A stretch of 64,000 nt of DNA from Symbiodinium natans (GCA_905221605.1 CAJNDS010002529.1:104660-168659), one strand, 5' to 3'. Counted from the stretch's first letter, positions 29,099-41,318 are shown. Numbers and translations: made by a program. The notes: generated from the letters alone by a model not told the origin.

Positions 29099-29945
29099 CC
29101 TACTTATAATAATTTAAACCTTAGTGTGGAACCAAAATCGGACCCCCCAGTGGAAAACCTGAACCCTGGCCCCTCGAGCCCGTGAAAAAAAACAGTGAAA
29201 AACCTGATCCCTGGGGCCCCGACGCCCGTGAACCTCGTGCCTCGAGGCCTTAACCAGTGAAAAACCTGAACCCTGGGGCCCCGACGCCAGTGAAAAACCT
29301 GAACCCTGGGCCTTGGAGCCCGTGAAAAAAAAGAGGGTTAAAATCACTGAAACACCCTGAGAAACGTTGAAAAACCTTAAAAAACACTGAAAAACTCTGA
29401 AAAACCTTGAAAAACCTTGAAAAAACGTTAAATCCTGAAACCGGTGAAGTTTGGTTTTGGTCCAAAAATCCAGAAAACGAGAGGCCACCCAAAACCGTCG
29501 ATTTCAGTACTAAAAAATCGCATTTTTAACTGCGACCCGGGCCGATCCTGGGATCCCCTTCATTTGGGGACCCTAGGGACCCGACCCCGTGAAAATCCTA
29601 AACCCTGGGGCCCCGACCCCCTGAAAATCCTCAACCCTCTCCTACTTATAATAATTTAAATGTTAAGCACATTCGTGGTTTTGCACCCGCCCCCGCCCGT
29701 GAAAATCCTAAACCCTGGCCCCCCCCGGACCCCCAGTGAAAAACCCGAACCCTGGCCCCTCGAGCCCGTGAAAAAAAAAACAGTGAAAAGCCTGCACCCT
29801 GGAGCCCCGACGCCCGAGAAAACCTTGAGTTTGATGTTCGAGGGCGGGTTGGGGAAAATTCAGGTCCTTACTAGGTCCCTAGGGCCCCGACCCCGTGAAA
29901 ATCCTAAACCCTGGGGCCCCGACCCCCTGAAAATCCTCAACCCTC
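29099..29945. repeat. Complex repeat with CCTGAACCCTGG modules
   Basis: Imperfect repeats of GTGAAAAACCTGAACCCTGG and GAGCCCGTGAAAAAAAACAG. The stretch 29450-29580 is a copy of the 24390-type repeat start. Open frames here are repeat-derived. Confidence 0.8.
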
Positions 29946-29948
29946 TCC

Positions 29949-30440
29949 TACTTATAATAATTTAAATGTTAAGCACATTCGTGGTTTTGCACCTGCCCCC
30001 GCCCGTGAAAATCCTAAACCCTAGGGCCCCGACCCCGTGAAAATCCTAAACCCTGGGGCCCCGACCCCCTGAAGATCCTCAACCCTCTCCTACTTATAAT
30101 AATTTAAATGTTAAGCACATTCGTGGTTTTAGGCACGCCCCCGCCCGTGAAAATCCTAAACCCTACGGCCCCGACCCCGTGAACATCCTAAACCCTGGGG
30201 CCCCGAGCCCCTGAAGATCCTCAACCCTCTCCTACTTATAATAATTTAAATGTTAAGCGCATTCGTGGTTTTAGGCACGCCCCCGCCCGTGAAAATCCTA
30301 AACCCTAGGGCCCCGACCCCGTGAAAATCCTAAACCCTGGGGCCACGACCCCCTGAAGATCCTCAACCCTCTCCGACTTATAATAATTTAAATGTTAAGC
30401 GCATTCGTGGTTTTAGGCACGCCCCCGCCCGTGAAAATCC
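29949..30440 (+). repeat. 142-bp tandem repeat
   Basis: The marker TACTTATAATAATTTAAATG recurs at 29949, 30091, 30233 and about 30375, exactly 142 bp apart; an outlying copy is at 29643. Units also contain GTGAAAATCCTAAACCCT. Confidence 0.93.
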
Positions 30441-31555
30441 TAAACCCTAGGGCCCCGACGCCAGTGAAAAACCTGAACCCTGGCCCCTCGAGCCCGTGAA
30501 AAAAAACAGTGAAAAACCTGAACCCTGGGGCCCCGACGCCCGAGAAAACCTTGAGTTCGATGTTCGAGGGCGGGTTGGGGAAAATTCAGGTCCTTACTAG
30601 GTCTCCCAAGCCAGTGAAAAACCGAACCCTGGCCCCTCGACGCCAGTGAAAAACCCGAACCCTGGCCCCTCGAGCCCGTGAAAAAAAAACACCAGTGAAA
30701 ATCCTGAACCCTGGCCCCTCGAGCCCGTGAAAAAAAAAAAAACGAAAACCTGAACCCCGGAGCCCCCAAGCCTACGAAGAAACTGAACCATCGGTGGAAA
30801 ACATAGAAAACCAGTGAAAACCTGAACCCTGGCCCTTCGAGAGGCCAGTGAAAATCCTGAACCCTGGCCCCTCCAGCCCGTGAAAAAAAAAAACAGTGAA
30901 AAACTTGAACCCTGGAGCCCCCACGCCTACGAAAAAGCTAAACAACCAGTGGAAAACCTGAAAAGCCAGTGAAAAACCTGAACCCCGGCCCTTCGAGAGG
31001 CCAGTGAAAAACCTGAACCCTGGCCCCTCCGGCCCGTGAAAAAAAAACAGTGAAAAACTTGAGCCCTGGAGCCCCCACGCCTACGAAAAAGCTAAACAAC
31101 CAGTGGAAAAGCTTCGGAGACCTGGTAGGAACCTGAATGTTCCCCAATCCTCCCTCGAACAACACCTTCACTCCAGCAAAAACCCGCACCAGTGAAAAAC
31201 CTGAACCCTGGCCCTTCGAGGGGCCAGTGAAAATCCTGAACCCTGGCCCCTCCAGCCCGTGAAAAAAAACAGTGAAAAACTTGAACCCTGGAGCCCCCAC
31301 GCCTACGAAAAAGCTAAACAACCAGTGGAAAACCTGAAAAGCCAGTGAAAAACCTGAACCCTGGCCCTTCGAGGGGCCAGTGAAAATCCTGAACCCTGGC
31401 CCCTCCAGCCCGTGAAAAAAAAACAGTGAAAAACTTGAACCCTGGAGCCCCACGCCTACGAAAAAGCTAAACAACCAGTGGACAACCTGAAAAACCAATG
31501 AAAAACACTTCGATGAAAAACGTTGAGAAACCTGAACCCTGGCCCGTCGAGGCCG
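30441..31555. repeat. About 153-bp imperfect tandem repeat
   Basis: The marker GCCTACGAAAAAGCTAAACA occurs at 30925, 31079, 31301 and 31454 (spacing 154, 222, 153). Units carry CCAGTGAAAAACCTGAACCC modules. The 260-codon minus frame through it is a repeat artefact. Confidence 0.85.
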
Positions 31556-31711
31556 GCTTGTGCCCAAATCCACGAAGGTTTGTGCCCAAATCCACGAAGG
31601 TTTGTGCCCAAATCCACGAAGGTTTGTGCCCAAATCCACGAAGGTTTGTGCCCAAATCCACGAAGGTTTGTGCCCAAATCCACGAAGGTTTGTGCCCAAA
31701 TCCACGAAGGG
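31556..31711 (+). repeat. 22-bp tandem repeat
   Basis: Seven copies of a 22-bp unit, nearly identical, with core GTGCCCAAATCCACGAAGG. Short ORFs on both strands are by-products. Confidence 0.95.
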
Positions 31712-31846
31712 GTTTAACATTTAAATATATATAGTAGGAGAGGTTTAGGGTTTAGGGTTTAGGGTTTAGGGTTTAGGGTTTAGGGTTAGGGTTTAGGGTT
31801 CAGGGTTTAGGGTTAGGGTTTAGGGTTTAGGGTTTGGGGCCCTTGC

Positions 31847-31933
31847 AACCTGAAATCCGGCCAAGCTGCGGCGAGCTGCGAGGCTCTCCACAGCATTGCT
31901 GATGAAGGCACCTTGAGGTGGGCTGAGAGGCGA
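31847..31933 (+). CDS. Exon-like island, unknown protein
   Basis: 29 open codons on the plus strand (NLKSGQAAASCEALHSIADE then GTLRWAERR), between telomeric tracts. Confidence 0.42.
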
Positions 31934-32118
31934 CCCTAAACCCTAAACCCTAAACCCTCAACCCTAAACCCTAAACCCCTAACCCCCAACCCCTAAACCC
32001 TAAAACCTAAACCCTAAACCCGACCCCCTCAGGATTCAGAGCATGAGGGCGTAGGGGCTTATGGCTTAGGGCTCAAGGTTTCAAGGGTTTAGGGCTTAGG
32101 GTTTAGGGTTTGGGTCTC

Positions 32119-32196
32119 CGCATCTACAATAGGAACCCGAAAAGGGGGATCATGACTCCGACAGCTGGCCACATGCTCAGACCGGCCAGGCTCCCT
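32119..32196 (+). CDS. Exon-like island, unknown protein
   Basis: 26 open codons on the plus strand (RIYNRNPKRGIMTPTAGHML). Short. Confidence 0.3.
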
Positions 32197-32354
32197 CAAC
32201 CCTAAACCCAAACCCTAAACCCTAAACCCTAAACCCTAAACCCTACGCCCCCTAAACAAGCCCCATGACTTCTGCTTGCGCGTCATCACACACTGTCTAA
32301 CTGGGGCCCTGTCGGGGATGTGCTGGCTTTGTCAAGCCTCCCTTGGCGCAGCAT

Positions 32355-32558
32355 GTTCCATAGGTACATATACATATACATATACCTAGATACATATAAA
32401 TAAATAAATATAAATAAATATATATATATATGCATATATATATATATGCATATATATATATATATGCATATATAGAAATATATATATATATATGTGCATA
32501 TATATATATATATGTACATATCTATCTATATACATATATATATATATATATATATCAC
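32355..32558. repeat. AT-rich dinucleotide repeat
   Basis: TA/ATAC/GCATATAT runs, strongly self-complementary. Confidence 0.95.
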
Positions 32559-32827
32559 GCTACGATTATGATTGGTTGTTCTTACAACCCTTTCGGAAAG
32601 CAGGTGCCCTGAAGGAACCCACGGCTCCCAATTGCCTCATTCCCATCCAGGGCTTAAGGTTTTGGGATTTATGGTTTGGAACCCTAAACCGTAAACCCTA
32701 AACCCTGAGCCCTACACCCTAAACCCTAAACCCTAGCCCTAAACCCTCAAACCCCCAAAAATTACCCTATTCCATGTGGAGAAAGTCCAATTAACACAAG
32801 CAAAAGCCATGCAGGCATTGTAGGGCT

Positions 32828-32938
32828 CCTAAGGGAGGGGGGTTCATGGGCGGTAGGTATCTAGGGAACCTTAGGGAAGCTTAGAGAGCCTTAAGGAGTA
32901 GTGGGGAGTATTGGGGAACCTTGGGTTACATACCCCCC
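32828..32938. mobile_element. MITE family F copy, right end replaced by telomeric repeats
   Basis: It matches 39475-39605 and 42316-42426 from CTAAGGGAGG through ACCTTGGGTTACATAC. It then runs into CCCCCCCTCAACCCTAAACC instead of the terminal repeat. Confidence 0.7.
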
Positions 32939-33002
32939 CTCAACCCTAAACCCTCAACCCTAAACCCTAAACCCTAAACCACCCTGCCTTAAGGACCCCA
33001 TA

Positions 33003-33083
33003 AAGGCGAGGCACTTCAAAATGCAAAACCTGGGCTCGGCCTTCGGCCTGGCGAACGTCTCGGGGTCTTGCTTGGGGGTGTGG
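33003..33083 (+). CDS. Exon-like island, unknown protein
   Basis: 27 open codons on the plus strand (KARHFKMQNLGSAFGLANVS then GSCLGVW), before a TTTAGGG array. Confidence 0.4.
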
Positions 33084-33149
33084 AGTTTAGGGTTTAGGGT
33101 TTAGGGTTTAGGGTTTAGGGTTTAGGGTTTAGGGTTTAGGGTCTTTCGG

Positions 33150-33233
33150 ATCAGGGTGAGGCGGGGATGTATGGAGGGGGTTGCCCGCAATCGCCTCGGC
33201 CCCGCCAGAGCTTCCCACATTTCCCCCGAAGCC
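33150..33233 (-). CDS. Exon-like island, unknown protein
   Basis: 28 open codons on the minus strand (GFGGNVGSSGGAEAIAGNPL). Low-complexity Gly/Ser, so weak. Confidence 0.25.
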
Positions 33234-33707
33234 CTAAACCCTAAACCCCAAACCCCAAACCCTAAACCCAAGACCCTAGACCCTAAACCCTAGACCCTAA
33301 CGCCCTCGACCCAGACCCTACACCTGCATGCAATGCCATGATACCAAAGGACCGGATGGTTTCGGATTTCGGGTTTAAGAAGCCCCAAACCTCATTCTTG
33401 CAGGTTGCTTGTAATTCAAAATCTTCTACCGGGGTAGAGATCAGAACTATTACTCTACCTTACACGAAGTTCTGGAGAAGGCAGATTGATCATGACTGAA
33501 CCATCCTAAACCCTAAGCCCTAAATCCCAAACCCTAAGCCCTAAAGCCTAAACCCTAAGCCCTAAGCTCTAAACCCTAAACCCTAAACCCCAACCCCTAA
33601 ACCCTGCAGACCCTGCGTCTCAAAAGTCCAAGGCCCCAACTAGTGCCAACCACTAGTCCAACTACTACGACGACCATGGAGTTGAAGGGTTCGGCTCCTC
33701 AACCCCC

Positions 33708-33782
33708 TAAACCCTAAACCCTAAACCCTAAACCCTAAACCCTAAACCCTAAACCCTAAACCCTAAACCCTAAACCCTAACC
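33708..33782 (-). repeat. CCCTAAA array
   Basis: About 10 perfect units. Confidence 0.95.
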
Positions 33783-34670
33783 CCCGCTTCCCCTAGACAT
33801 GCTGCGATAGATAACTACTCCGTTCCTCAACACCTACTCAGACAAATTGGGGGACAGCTGGGCCTTGAACCGAAATAGCTTGGAGCTCCTTACTCCTACC
33901 TCTGGAGTAGACCCAGGAAAAAAAGTATATACTTTTTGGGTATAGGTAGCTATAATGGGAGCCCAAAACCAAAACAAGTATTAAAGTAAGGCACTCCAAA
34001 GCCCAGTACTTCTCCAATAACCAAGGGAAAAAAGGTTAAACTGTATTATTCCTACCAAATAAGGAAACCCCAAAAGTTTTAGCTGTTGAACTGTTGGAGA
34101 AGTAAGGCTAAGGACCCCCCACCCCGCAAGACATCAACTCCCTCCACGCGCCTGAGTGAAAAACAACGCACGGGGCTGGTCCGGCGCGTAGAGCGGCCTA
34201 ACTCTCCCAAACCTGGACACCGAAGACCAAGGAAGCTCTAAACCCTTAAAGCCTTAGGGCCCTAAACAAAAAAACCCTAAACGCTAAACCCTAAACCCTA
34301 AACCCTATACCCTAAATTGCAGCCCAGGAGCCCTGAATTGCTTGACTGGAAACACCATAAAACCCCTCTACGCCTGCTAAGTCTTAGAGAACTGAGCCCC
34401 GCAACACTTGATTGAGCCAAGAGGCTTCTCTGGGCTTTGCAGGTAAGAGGGTTTAGGGTTTAGGGTTTAGGGTTTAGGGTTTAGGGTTTAGGGTTTAGGG
34501 TTAGGGCATGATAGGGTGCCCTAAACCCTAAACCCTGGAGCCCTAGGACCCCCCAAAACCCTAAACCCCTAAACCCCTTGAGGGTCTAGGCGTAGGGCTC
34601 GCAGAAGCCCGAAAGCCTCTATCAACCCTTGACCCTAGGGGGCTCAAAAGACTCAGGGATTAGGGCCTAA

Positions 34671-34757
34671 ACCCTAAACCCTAAACCCTAAACCCTAAAC
34701 CCTAAACCCTAAACCCTAAACCCTAAACCCTAAACCCTAAACCCTAAACCCTAAACC
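34671..34757 (-). repeat. CCCTAAA array
   Basis: About 12 perfect units. Confidence 0.95.
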
Positions 34758-35690
34758 TCCAATGGGGCTTAGGGTTTGGAGTTTAGGGCTTCGGGTGTTT
34801 TAGTGGCAGGGTTTCGGGTTAAAGGGCTTTTAGGGGTTGGGATTTTTTTTTTTTGGGTGCTGGGGTTGCGGCTTTGGATGAGCTTAAGAGCACCTATTTT
34901 CTTGTATGCAAGAGCGCGGGATCCACTGTAGCATGGTCCGTTTGCTAGACCCAAGAGGAACAAAGGGTGCCCGTTTTGGTTTAAATTTAGAAGGGAAACC
35001 TGAACCCTAAACCCCAAACCCCAAACCCTAAACCCTAAACCCCAACCCCTAAACCGTAAACCCTAAACCCGATTACGAAAATAAGGAATTTCGGAAACCC
35101 ATATAGGGACCATCAGGGAATACCAGTTGAGATTCTTCCAAACCCTAAACCCTAAACCCTAAACCCTGAACCCTAAACCCTAAACCCTAAACCCTGAACC
35201 CTAAACCCTAAACCCTAAACCCTAAACCCCCAACGGCATGTTGAGATTGCGGAAGCCCAAACCTCAAGACCTTAGGAGGGTTCAGGGCCCGGAGACAGCC
35301 CTAAACCCTAAACCCTAAACCCTAAACCCTAAACCCTAAACCCTAAACCCTAAACCCTAAACCCTCCGGTGGAAGGCCAAGGCCCCCAGAAAGATGCCCC
35401 CACCCCCAATACACCTCGCTTAAGGGGTAGAAGGAGGGACCCCTAGAAGGGTTTGGGGTTTAGGGTTTAGGGTTCAGGGTTCAGGGTTCAGGGTTCAGGG
35501 TTTAGGGTTTAGGGTTTAGGGTTCAGGGTTTAGGGTGTTCAGGGTTTAGGGTTTGGGGTTTAAGGGACCCTTAATCTTCTTCCCATAGATAACCCCTATG
35601 TCTTCCTTATAAAGTTCATATATACCGAAGTAGCCCCTAAATAACCCCCTATATATGCCTTACCTAAGTAGCCCCCAAAAAATCACCTCT

Positions 35691-35752
35691 ATAAATAAAT
35701 AAATAAATAAATAAATATATATATATATATATTTATTTATTTATTTATTTAT
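35691..35752. repeat. Perfect AT palindrome (AAAT/AT/ATTT)
   Basis: ATAAATAAATA... (AT)n ...TATTTATTTAT forms a roughly 60-bp self-complementary hairpin. Confidence 0.93.
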
Positions 35753-35847
35753 GTATTCATTTATTCTTTTCCTTATGTAGTCCCTAAGTAACGGCTAAGG
35801 GTCCCTTATAAGGGTCCCTCCTTTAGTCCCTTGATTCAAGCACACGC

Positions 35848-35949
35848 GAACCGGACATCTTCACCTGGCTCGTGGCTCCCTGGCAGTCTGGCCTTTGGCC
35901 TAAAGATGCGTGGGGACGAACACTGAAGTCGAATAAGCTCGTTTTGGGG
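35848..35949 (+). CDS. Exon-like island, unknown protein
   Basis: 34 open codons on the plus strand (EPDIFTWLVAPWQSGLWPKD then AWGRTLKSNK). Trp-rich and protein-like. Confidence 0.4.
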
Positions 35950-36390
35950 TTTCGGGTTTAGGACCCAGTGGTTTCATACGGAGTTGAGGGACATTTGGTG
36001 GTTGTTGAGGATTTAGGGTTTGGGGTTTTCTGGGTTTTGGGTTTTGGGTTTGGGGTTTAGGGTTTAGGTTTAGCGATTAGGGTTTGAGGGGTGGTGGCTT
36101 GCGCATACGGGTTTTAAAGGCGGCTTAGGCGTGCTTACCAAGCTCAAAGGCTGCAAAGCAGGCTTTGAGGGACTTAGTGGGAGTTCATTGTAAACGGTTA
36201 GGGTTTAGGGTTTAGGGTTTGGGGTTTAGGGTTTGGGGTTCAGGGGGTTTGAAGAGTTCTAGTCTAGAATTGGGGATCCGACGACCCGAAACCCCATAAA
36301 TCGGGTCCAAGAAACCAACATTCTTTAAAGCCCCAAACCCTAAACCCTAAACCCTAAACCCTAAACCCTAAACCCTAAACCGCCGCGAGA

Positions 36391-36456
36391 TCACACCTGC
36401 TGGGCAGCAAGTCTGTTGTTTTCTCGTACCTGGGCCGTCCGCTTCCTCAGGCCCGG
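36391..36456 (+). CDS. Exon-like island, unknown protein
   Basis: 22 open codons on the plus strand (SHLLGSKSVVFSYLGRPLPQ). Other frames are open too. Confidence 0.25.
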
Positions 36457-36501
36457 GGTTTAGGGTTACGGGGCATTTGAGCTTTTTGCTGGTTCAGGGA
36501 G

Positions 36502-36620
36502 TACAGTGAACCCCAGAAAGTTGGAACATGGTCTAAGGGTGATTAGAGCTAGGATTCCCTCTAGTATACCTGTTGGGGCAAGGGGATAAGGGCGTTCCAA
36601 CTTTTTGGAGTTCACTGTAG
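36502..36620. mobile_element. MITE family B copy 2
   Basis: This is the reverse-orientation relative of 4632-4751. It starts TACAGTGAACCCC and ends GGAGTTCACTGTAG. The interior, reverse-complemented, aligns along its whole length with copy 1, including the segment GAATCC-x-AGCTCTAATCA. Confidence 0.75.
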
Positions 36621-36844
36621 GGGTTAGGGGAAGTTTGGTTGGGTTTGGAGGTTGGGTTTCGGATGGTTTGGGGCCATTCAAGGGACAAATGAAACAGCAA
36701 CCCCATGCTCTAAACCCAGCCCCTAGCCCAATCTGAGGGTTGAGGGTTTTGGGCTTCGAAGTGCAGGGTTTAGGGTTTAGGGTTTAGGGGGTTTAGGGTT
36801 TAGGGTCTAGGGTTTAGGGTTTAGGGTTTAGGGTTTAGGGCTTG

Positions 36845-36919
36845 GCTGAGAGACTCCCAGGCATCTGCCACCGATGTGAGGTTCCGGATGCCGGCGCTCC
36901 TCCAGGCGTTCGCAAGGTC
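36845..36919 (-). CDS. Exon-like island, unknown protein
   Basis: 25 open codons on the minus strand (DLANAWRSAGIRNLTSVADA then WESLS). Helical and protein-like. Confidence 0.35.
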
Positions 36920-38148
36920 TTGTCAAACAATCTTTACAAAGGACTTGGCCCAGCATTTCCAGGGATTTAGGAAAATTTAGGGTCAGGGTTTAGGGTTTAG
37001 AGTTTAGGGTTTTAGGGTTTAGGGTTTAGGGTTTAATTAAGGCTAATTTATGGTTTAGGGTGTTCACTCCAAACCCTAAACCTACACCAACACCTGATTG
37101 CCCCCCAAGAAAAGGTGATTGGGAATCCAGATGCGGGGGTGACAAGGATCCGGCGGGCCCTAAGCCCGTTTGCAGCACCATGGGCGTAGTTAGTCCTAAT
37201 TTCCCACTTACCTCCGGGCTCGGGTTTACTCGTTTAGGGTTTAGGGTTTAGGGTTTGGGGTTTAGGGCTTAGGGTTTAGGGTTTAGGGTATAGGCCCAGG
37301 TTTCTCACACCCGAAACCCCAATCGAGGGTGCTTTTGACTTCTACCTAGAGCTCCAACTGCAGTTGCCGGCCCATAAAAAGGTTAGCCTTGCAATTTTGG
37401 TAGGATGGTACATACCCCAAAAGGTGAAAGTTTATCTACCCAGCACTGGTACTAAGGTGAAGGGCACCCTAAACCCTAAACCCTAAACCCTAAGCCCAAA
37501 ACCCTAAACCCTACATTTGGGAGGCCAGGGAGCCAGCCTTCAAGATTTGGGGCATAAGGGGAAGTAGGGGAAGCTATGGGGTTTGGAGTCCAGAGGGCTT
37601 AGAGTTTACAGTTCCTAATTACAAGACTTAGAGGCTTTGAGGGCTGAGAATTCACAGGCTTGGAGAGTTTTCGGGCTTTAGACTTTGGGAGGCTTTTGGG
37701 GTTTGGGCCTTTGTAGGTGGTTTAAGGCACCTGCACCGACGTGCTTGCAACATGCAGTCATGATTAGATTCAGAAAAAAGCTGTTCGATGCCCATAGAAA
37801 AACCCTAAACCCTAAACCCTAAACCGCAATGGCAGCTGACGAGCCGAGCTTCTGGTTGTACTGGTGGTTCCTTTGGATGGAGCTCAGCAGTTGACTTGCG
37901 CCTGTCCAGGCATTTCACGACATGGAGGGTTGAGGGTTTAGGGAATAAGGGGAGCCCTCAACCCTCAACCTAAGCAAGCTGCCCTCAACAGTACGAAAAC
38001 CAAAACCCCAAGGATTTGTGGCATCAGCCCCAAAGAAATCTGCAAGGATGCTTACAGTCCACCTACTTGGCTACCAAGTTAGTCGCAAGATCAAGAGCAA
38101 ATATGGTACCACAAGCGGGCCTGGAACTCAAAAAACTTGCTTCAAGGC

Positions 38149-38291
38149 TACTTGAAGGTTCATGGTACTTACTAACCAATTATAACTGTACTTTACTTAT
38201 AACCCTACTTATAAGTGGGATAACCGAGTATTATAAGTAGGGTTATAAGTGCAGTTATCATTGGTTAGCAAGTACCATGAACCTCCAAGTA
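38149..38291. mobile_element. MITE family A copy 3
   Basis: A 143-bp palindrome matching 19039-19200, with a partly deleted centre and a small direct duplication in the left arm (ACTGTACTTTACTTATAACC). Confidence 0.85.
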
Positions 38292-38347
38292 CAAGCAAGG
38301 CCTGGAGTGTGCGCGACACTTCCCTGCTTTCAGGAACGTTCCCCTCG

Positions 38348-38459
38348 CCTTGGGGACAACATGAACCTTAAATGGGGGTTTATGGTTCATATACCTTAAT
38401 AGTTGTTATAGTAGTATGGGGTATATGACCGCAATTTAAGGGTTCATTTAGTCCCCAGG
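38348..38459. mobile_element. MITE family H copy 1
   Basis: Ends are CCTTGGGGACAACATGAACC and GGGTTCATTTAGTCCCCAGG. A partner at 57871-57965 lacks its right end. Confidence 0.65.
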
Positions 38460-38710
38460 GCATGTGCGAGGGTTTAATTCGGGTGTAGAAGGGTTTAGGG
38501 GGTTCAGCGCAAAGGCCGACTGCCCGAAATCTTTAATTGCGAGGAACAACGAGCACCCTCATGTGTATATACACACACGCACACACACGCGTGTAGTTTG
38601 GGGCTGAGGGTTCACTCCTTCCCTGGGGTTTAGGGTTTAGGGTTTAGGGTTTAGGGTTTAGGGTTTAGGGTTTAGGGTTTAGGGTTTAGGGTTTAGGGTT
38701 CCAGCAAAAG

Positions 38711-38785
38711 GCCCTGAATCGCCCTAAGACGTTTCCGCTTGATTGCGCCAGGGCTCGACACAGCCTTGCGCGTGCTGGCCATGTT
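38711..38785 (-). CDS. Exon-like island, unknown protein
   Basis: 25 open codons on the minus strand (NMASTRKAVSSPGAIKRKRL), basic. Bounded by TTTAGGG arrays on both sides. Confidence 0.35.
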
Positions 38786-38881
38786 CAGATGAAAGTTTAG
38801 GGTTTAGGGTTTAGGGTTTAGGGTATAGGGTATAGGGTTTAGGGTTTAGGGTTTAGGGTTTAGGGTTTAGGGTTCCCAAAA

Positions 38882-38986
38882 CGCCTGCGGCACAACATGG
38901 CGGTCAATACACTGAATGAACTTTCGAAGACCCTCAACGACTACCCCAAAGAACCCCCAACCCCAAATCCAGTCCATGACCATAAG
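38882..38986 (+). CDS. Exon-like island, unknown protein
   Basis: 35 open codons on the plus strand (RLRHNMAVNTLNELSKTLND then YPKEPPTPNPVHDHK). Helical start and proline-rich end. Confidence 0.4.
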
Positions 38987-39474
38987 CCCGAATCCCTGAA
39001 CCCTCCATGCCTGTGAGGTTGGGGAGAGGCTTGTACTCCACGGGCAAGTTGGTCATACACCTGAGTTCACAAATTGCTGGGCGTGAAACCTATAACCCCA
39101 CAAGCCCTAAACCCATAACTTCCGGATTCAGGGCTTAGGGTTGTGTAGAGTTGTTTAGGGCTTAGGGTTTAGGGTCTAGGGTCTAGGATCAAAAGAAGGT
39201 CTCCGAGTCAACTGTCCATCTTCTCCAGTTGTCTAATGAGGGATTTGTCACAACTTACTTAGTTGAGGGACCATTCCAGGAGGGACCCACACCCTAAACC
39301 CTAAACCCGAAACCCTAAACCCTAAACCCTAAACCCTAAACCCCATCCCACCCTTCAAACCAAATTCTCATAGGGACCCTAGAACTGATGTTAAGGAGAC
39401 TTTCGTTGCTTTCGTTTTTGGCTCTTGCTTTGGCAGTGAGGGCAGAGAGGAGGGGGGTTTGGGGTTCATTCTCT

Positions 39475-39605
39475 GGGGTTCTTAAGGGAGGGAGGTTCAT
39501 CGGGGGTAGGTACCTAAAGAACCTTAGGGAAGCTTAGGGAGTAGTAGCATAAGGGGACCTTGGCTTCTTTTTCATGCCCTTGACCCCCCCTCCCTCAAGA
39601 ACTCT
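39475..39605. mobile_element. MITE family F copy
   Basis: Ends are GGTTCTTAAGGGAGGGAGG and CCTCCCTCAAGAACTC. Interior as at 32828 and 42316. Confidence 0.65.
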
Positions 39606-40239
39606 TTCAGTTTTCGGGTCTAAACCCCAAACCCCACACCCCAAACCCCAAACCCCAAACTCAACTCGCATGGAAGTCCCCCCAACGCCGCCCGACCGCA
39701 GCGTGGCCAATGCCGTCTGGGACTCGGCTTGGTGGCTCACGGACAGGCTCACCTTTCGGAAGCGCTTTATTGGAGGGTTGATTTTGGTTGGGGTTTAGGG
39801 GGTAGGGGGTTTAGGGTTCAGGGTTTAGGGCTTACGGTATAGGGCTTAGGGTATAGGGTGTTTGGGGTTTAGGGTGTTTGGGGTTCTTGTTTAGGGCTTG
39901 ATTTGTGGGGTTTAGCGGTATAGAGGATACTATAAGAAGCCCAAACCTACCTGTCGTAGGTTAAAACGATCCAACTAAACTAAACCCTGTAAAGGATTCC
40001 CAGCCACCTACCAAAAACTACACCAAAAGACAAGGTGCGTGGGTTCTCGTCACTATAGCTCCGGGTTCTGGGGTTTGGAGATGTGAGTTGTTCGGCAACG
40101 GCACTAAAATTTCTCGATGTCTCTGGCGCACTTGCAGCAAAACGGCACACGAACTCATGACCTCTTTCCTCAATCTCGAGGACCGTATTTGGGGTTTGGG
40201 GCGGGGGGGCTGGGGGGGGGGACCCCTTGTATTCCGCTT

Positions 40240-40330
40240 ACATACCCTATAAAACCCAAGGGCCCATACTTCAGCACGCTGTAAAGAAGGTAAAGGAGCA
40301 TATTCAGGGACCATGCAATGCCCCTTAGAA
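40240..40330. repeat. Dispersed repeat family E copy 2
   Basis: Shares AACCCAAGGGCCCATACTTC and GCATATTCAGGGACCATGCA with family members at 3274 and 62605. Confidence 0.55.
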
Positions 40331-40444
40331 CTATGCCAAGAACCGCCAAATGCTACAAGCCCGCAGCGTTTAGGGCGGGGTCTTGGGCTTTGAGGGTCTT
40401 GGGGTTTAGATACGCTCTTCTGAAAACCTTGACTGCACCCTGAT

Positions 40445-40620
40445 TATAAACATAAATAATGATAATACTATTATAATGGTAATGAAAAGAATTAATAACA
40501 CAAGATAACAATAATGTTAACAATATAACAATGATGAAGATAAAAATAGTAAAAATCCTATACTGCCCTTGCAAGGAAGAGTATTGGTGTTTCTTTGGGG
40601 GTGGGGTTCTTAAGCAAATC
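40445..40620. mobile_element. Foldback family G copy
   Basis: The right end GGGGTTCTTAAGCAAATC and the subterminal TTGCAAGGAAGAGTATT match copies at 42727-42897, 60403-60540 and 63409-63524. The interior is AT-rich. Confidence 0.5.
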
Positions 40621-40809
40621 GAGGTGCCTGGTGCTGGTCCAATCCGCTCCACTCCATCAGCACGTTCCTTCGACTCGCTGGGGGTTAGGGTTTAGGGTTT
40701 AGGGTTTAGGGCTTAGGGTCTTGGCTTCGGGGGTTCACGGTTTGGGGATGTCATGCTTGCCTGGAGGCCCGGCTTGCAATCAAGAAGACACGCTTTACCC
40801 CAGAACTCC

Positions 40810-41105
40810 TACAACATAATGCCAGAATTATAATAATCCCTTCCCCCTAATACTAAATCCCTCCCCCCCCCCCCCCCTCCCTAATTCTGAAATTCGCCTG
40901 GGCCCGAAAAATATTTAAACTTAGGGGGGGTCTAAATCCTAAAACCTGAATTCCGAAACCCCTAATGGCTCAACTCAAGGGCGAAGGCCCTGAACCCCTC
41001 CCCCCCTAATTCTCAAACAGGTTTAGTATTGGGCTGGGTGCCGGCAGGGTCCGAAATAATATTTAAAATTAGGGGTGGTTTTAGTATTAGGGGGAAGCGA
41101 TTAGG
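40810..41105. mobile_element. C/G-run foldback elements (pair)
   Basis: Contains ATCCCTTCCCCCTAATACTAAATCCC with a C16 run and later GTTTTAGTATTAGGGGGAAGCGATT in complementary orientation. Similar to 26655-26880. Confidence 0.45.
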
Positions 41106-41318
41106 CAACTCCCGAAACAACTGCGTTCAGGGGTTTTTGCATTGACGTGCCCCAGATCACGAAGCCCAACATTTAGGAGCTCCAGCCGGGGGGAGGCAAC
41201 AAGCACGAAGCCGCGAGTAGAGGAGTAGAGTTGAGGGCAGTTGAAGGTTTGGGCGGTTGGAGTTTAGGGTTCGAATTGGGGTTTGATTAGGGTTGGGGGC
41301 AGATGAGTGAGCTTCACC

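Noticed and set aside
30938-31720. 260-codon minus-strand ORF
   Set aside because: Derived from 153-bp and 22-bp tandem repeats whose unit allows an open frame; composition is periodic Gly/Phe.
38016-38240. 74-codon plus-strand ORF
   Set aside because: Its 3' half is the family A palindrome.
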